DNA from: Planctomycetota bacterium
GTDB taxonomy: Bacteria; Planctomycetota; Phycisphaerae; UBA1845
DNA: 7,044 nt
Reading direction: 5' to 3'
NCBI GenBank assembly: GCA_022567365.1
Contig: JADFHG010000196.1
Coordinates: 1 to 7,044, forward strand
Below, in pieces: positions 6,014-7,044 of the stretch (positions are counted from its first letter, which is position 1; each line of letters opens with the position of its first letter). A model generated the notes under the pieces. It had not been told where the DNA came from. It was given only the letters and a program-made list of their open reading frames with translations, and made no database searches. The translations under genes and the position numbers were made by a program.

Positions 6014-7044
6014 ATGTCGAGACAGACCCATGTTTTCTTGTTCGCGTTGTCGGTAGGACTGCTAATGACGGCGACGAACGCATCGGCTTATCCAAGCGAG
6101 AAAGGCGAGGATCGCGGCACTGTCCGCAGTCCGTACAAGATCGACATCGGTTCGGTCGAGGGGCTGAGAACGGCGCAGCACCCGTCGCCGGGCAATGTGG
6201 CCGGGGCTGGCTGCCCGGGTGTCGCGATTCTCAACGCCGACCCGGCCGATGGCACGACTGACGCGCGTCAGCCGTTCGGTCCGGGTGACGATCCGAGCGA
6301 TCCGGCCGCGCGCCAGGGCATCGGCTCGGCCGGTGAACCGATCGTGCTTGCGTTGGACGTCGTGGGTCTCGGAGCCGAGTGCTTCGCCATCTGCGAGAGC
6401 AATCCGGACGCCGTACTCGGTGCGAACGCAATCGCGAGCGTGACGGAAGGCCCGCCGGGCACGTACGCAATCGTGCTCAATCACGCGATCGCCCCGGGTG
6501 AAGTGTCCAACATCCGCGTGGGTGGCACAGCTACGGTGGTGTATCTGTCGCTGCCGGCGGACTCCAACGCGGACGACGTGAGCAACGCGAACGACGTGTT
6601 GGCGTTGATCGACGCGCTCAATGGGGTGATCGTGCCTCCGTTCGGCGTGTACAGCGTGGACATCGACCACAGCGGTGCGTTCAACGCGAGCGATGTGCTG
6701 CGGATCATCGACCTGCTCAACGGTGGTGGCAATCTCGACGAATGGCTCGGCGCGACCGCGCCATCCAACGACGCGTGTCAGTCGTGCGGTCCGGGCGCCG
6801 GCGATTGCTGCGAAAACAACGGCCCGGATTCGCCCGGCTGCAACGATGTGGACTGCTGCGATTGCGTCTGCTCTTTCGACGCGTTCTGCTGCGACAACAC
6901 TTGGGATCAGTCCTGTGCGAATTGCGCCGCCGGAACCGGTGGTTTGGGCAATTGCACGGGTATCGGAGGATGTATATCTGATTGTCCACAGTGCACGACG
7001 TGCGGCTCGCCCGGCACGGGAGACTGCTTGCAGTTTGGTGGCAC
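6014..7044 (+). CDS. Secreted dockerin-like, cysteine-rich repeat protein (3' end missing)
   Basis: The frame is open for 343 codons and leaves the window without a stop, so the protein is longer than seen. Residues 1-25 form a signal peptide: a short polar start (SRQTH), a hydrophobic core from VFLFALSVGLLM, and ASA before the likely cut after A25. Residues about 66-180 begin AGCPGVAILNADPADGTTDA and look like an Ig-like beta domain; this is inference. Residues 183-236 hold two dockerin-type calcium loops, D183/N185/D187/N191/D194 and D216/D218/S220/N224/D227, each followed by a helix ending in LNG. Residues 255-338 carry 19 cysteines, including GDCC (263-266), CCDCVC (281-286) and FCCDNTWD (291-298). 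CGSPGTGDC at 330-338 repeats CGPGAGDC at 258-265, so a second unit of about 72 residues seems to begin at the edge. The protein is probably exported, disulfide-bonded and calcium-binding. Its function is unknown, and no partner gene is visible. Confidence 0.85.
   Translation, partial: MSRQTHVFLFALSVGLLMTATNASAYPSEKGEDRGTVRSPYKIDIGSVEGLRTAQHPSPGNVAGAGCPGVAILNADPADGTTDARQPFGPGDDPSDPAARQGIGSAGEPIVLALDVVGLGAECFAICESNPDAVLGANAIASVTEGPPGTYAIVLNHAIAPGEVSNIRVGGTATVVYLSLPADSNADDVSNANDVLALIDALNGVIVPPFGVYSVDIDHSGAFNASDVLRIIDLLNGGGNLDEWLGATAPSNDACQSCGPGAGDCCENNGPDSPGCNDVDCCDCVCSFDAFCCDNTWDQSCANCAAGTGGLGNCTGIGGCISDCPQCTTCGSPGTGDCLQFGG

Noticed and set aside
5815..6261. 148-codon + strand open frame overlapping the secreted-protein gene
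   Set aside because: The overlapping frame from 6014 has an ideal ribosome binding site, a signal peptide and recognisable domains; this one has none.

Overview
The window is GC-rich bacterial DNA holding three complete genes and one gene cut by the right edge, all on the + strand. The likely source is a planctomycete or close relative. The main clue is the last gene: a secreted protein with a dockerin-like pair of calcium loops followed by a cysteine-rich module of the form GDCC...CC.C.C...FCCD..WD..CA. I associate this architecture with Planctomycetota from memory; no search was run. GTG and TTG starts, and long spacers rich in inverted repeats, fit a large environmental genome.

Layout. 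Bases 1-267 are non-coding as far as I can tell. They hold direct and inverted repeats and a weak promoter-like pair. Riboflavin synthase (ribE, 268-909) follows and overlaps pdxA (906-2036) by four bases in a GTGA junction, so the two form a translationally coupled pair. A 309-base spacer (2037-2345) holds a strong stem-loop just after pdxA, a consensus TATAAT and a perfect inverted repeat ahead of topA. DNA topoisomerase I (topA, 2346-5381) has the complete catalytic core, two apparent insertions and six four-cysteine zinc ribbons. A 632-base spacer (5382-6013) holds no convincing gene but does hold a run of adjacent inverted repeats. From 6014 an open frame with a strong ribosome binding site and a signal peptide runs off the window end.

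Function. ribE and pdxA are late steps of two cofactor pathways: riboflavin (precursor of FMN and FAD) and pyridoxal phosphate by the DXP-dependent route. topA is a housekeeping enzyme that relaxes negative supercoils. The last gene is an exported accessory protein with no evident functional link to the others.

I found no CRISPR array, tRNA, rRNA, transposase, phage gene or defence gene. The points most worth a second look are the hairpin cluster upstream of the secreted protein, the cysteine-rich repeat protein itself, the six-ribbon topoisomerase with its proline-rich linker, and the hairpin-dense, low-complexity start of pdxA.
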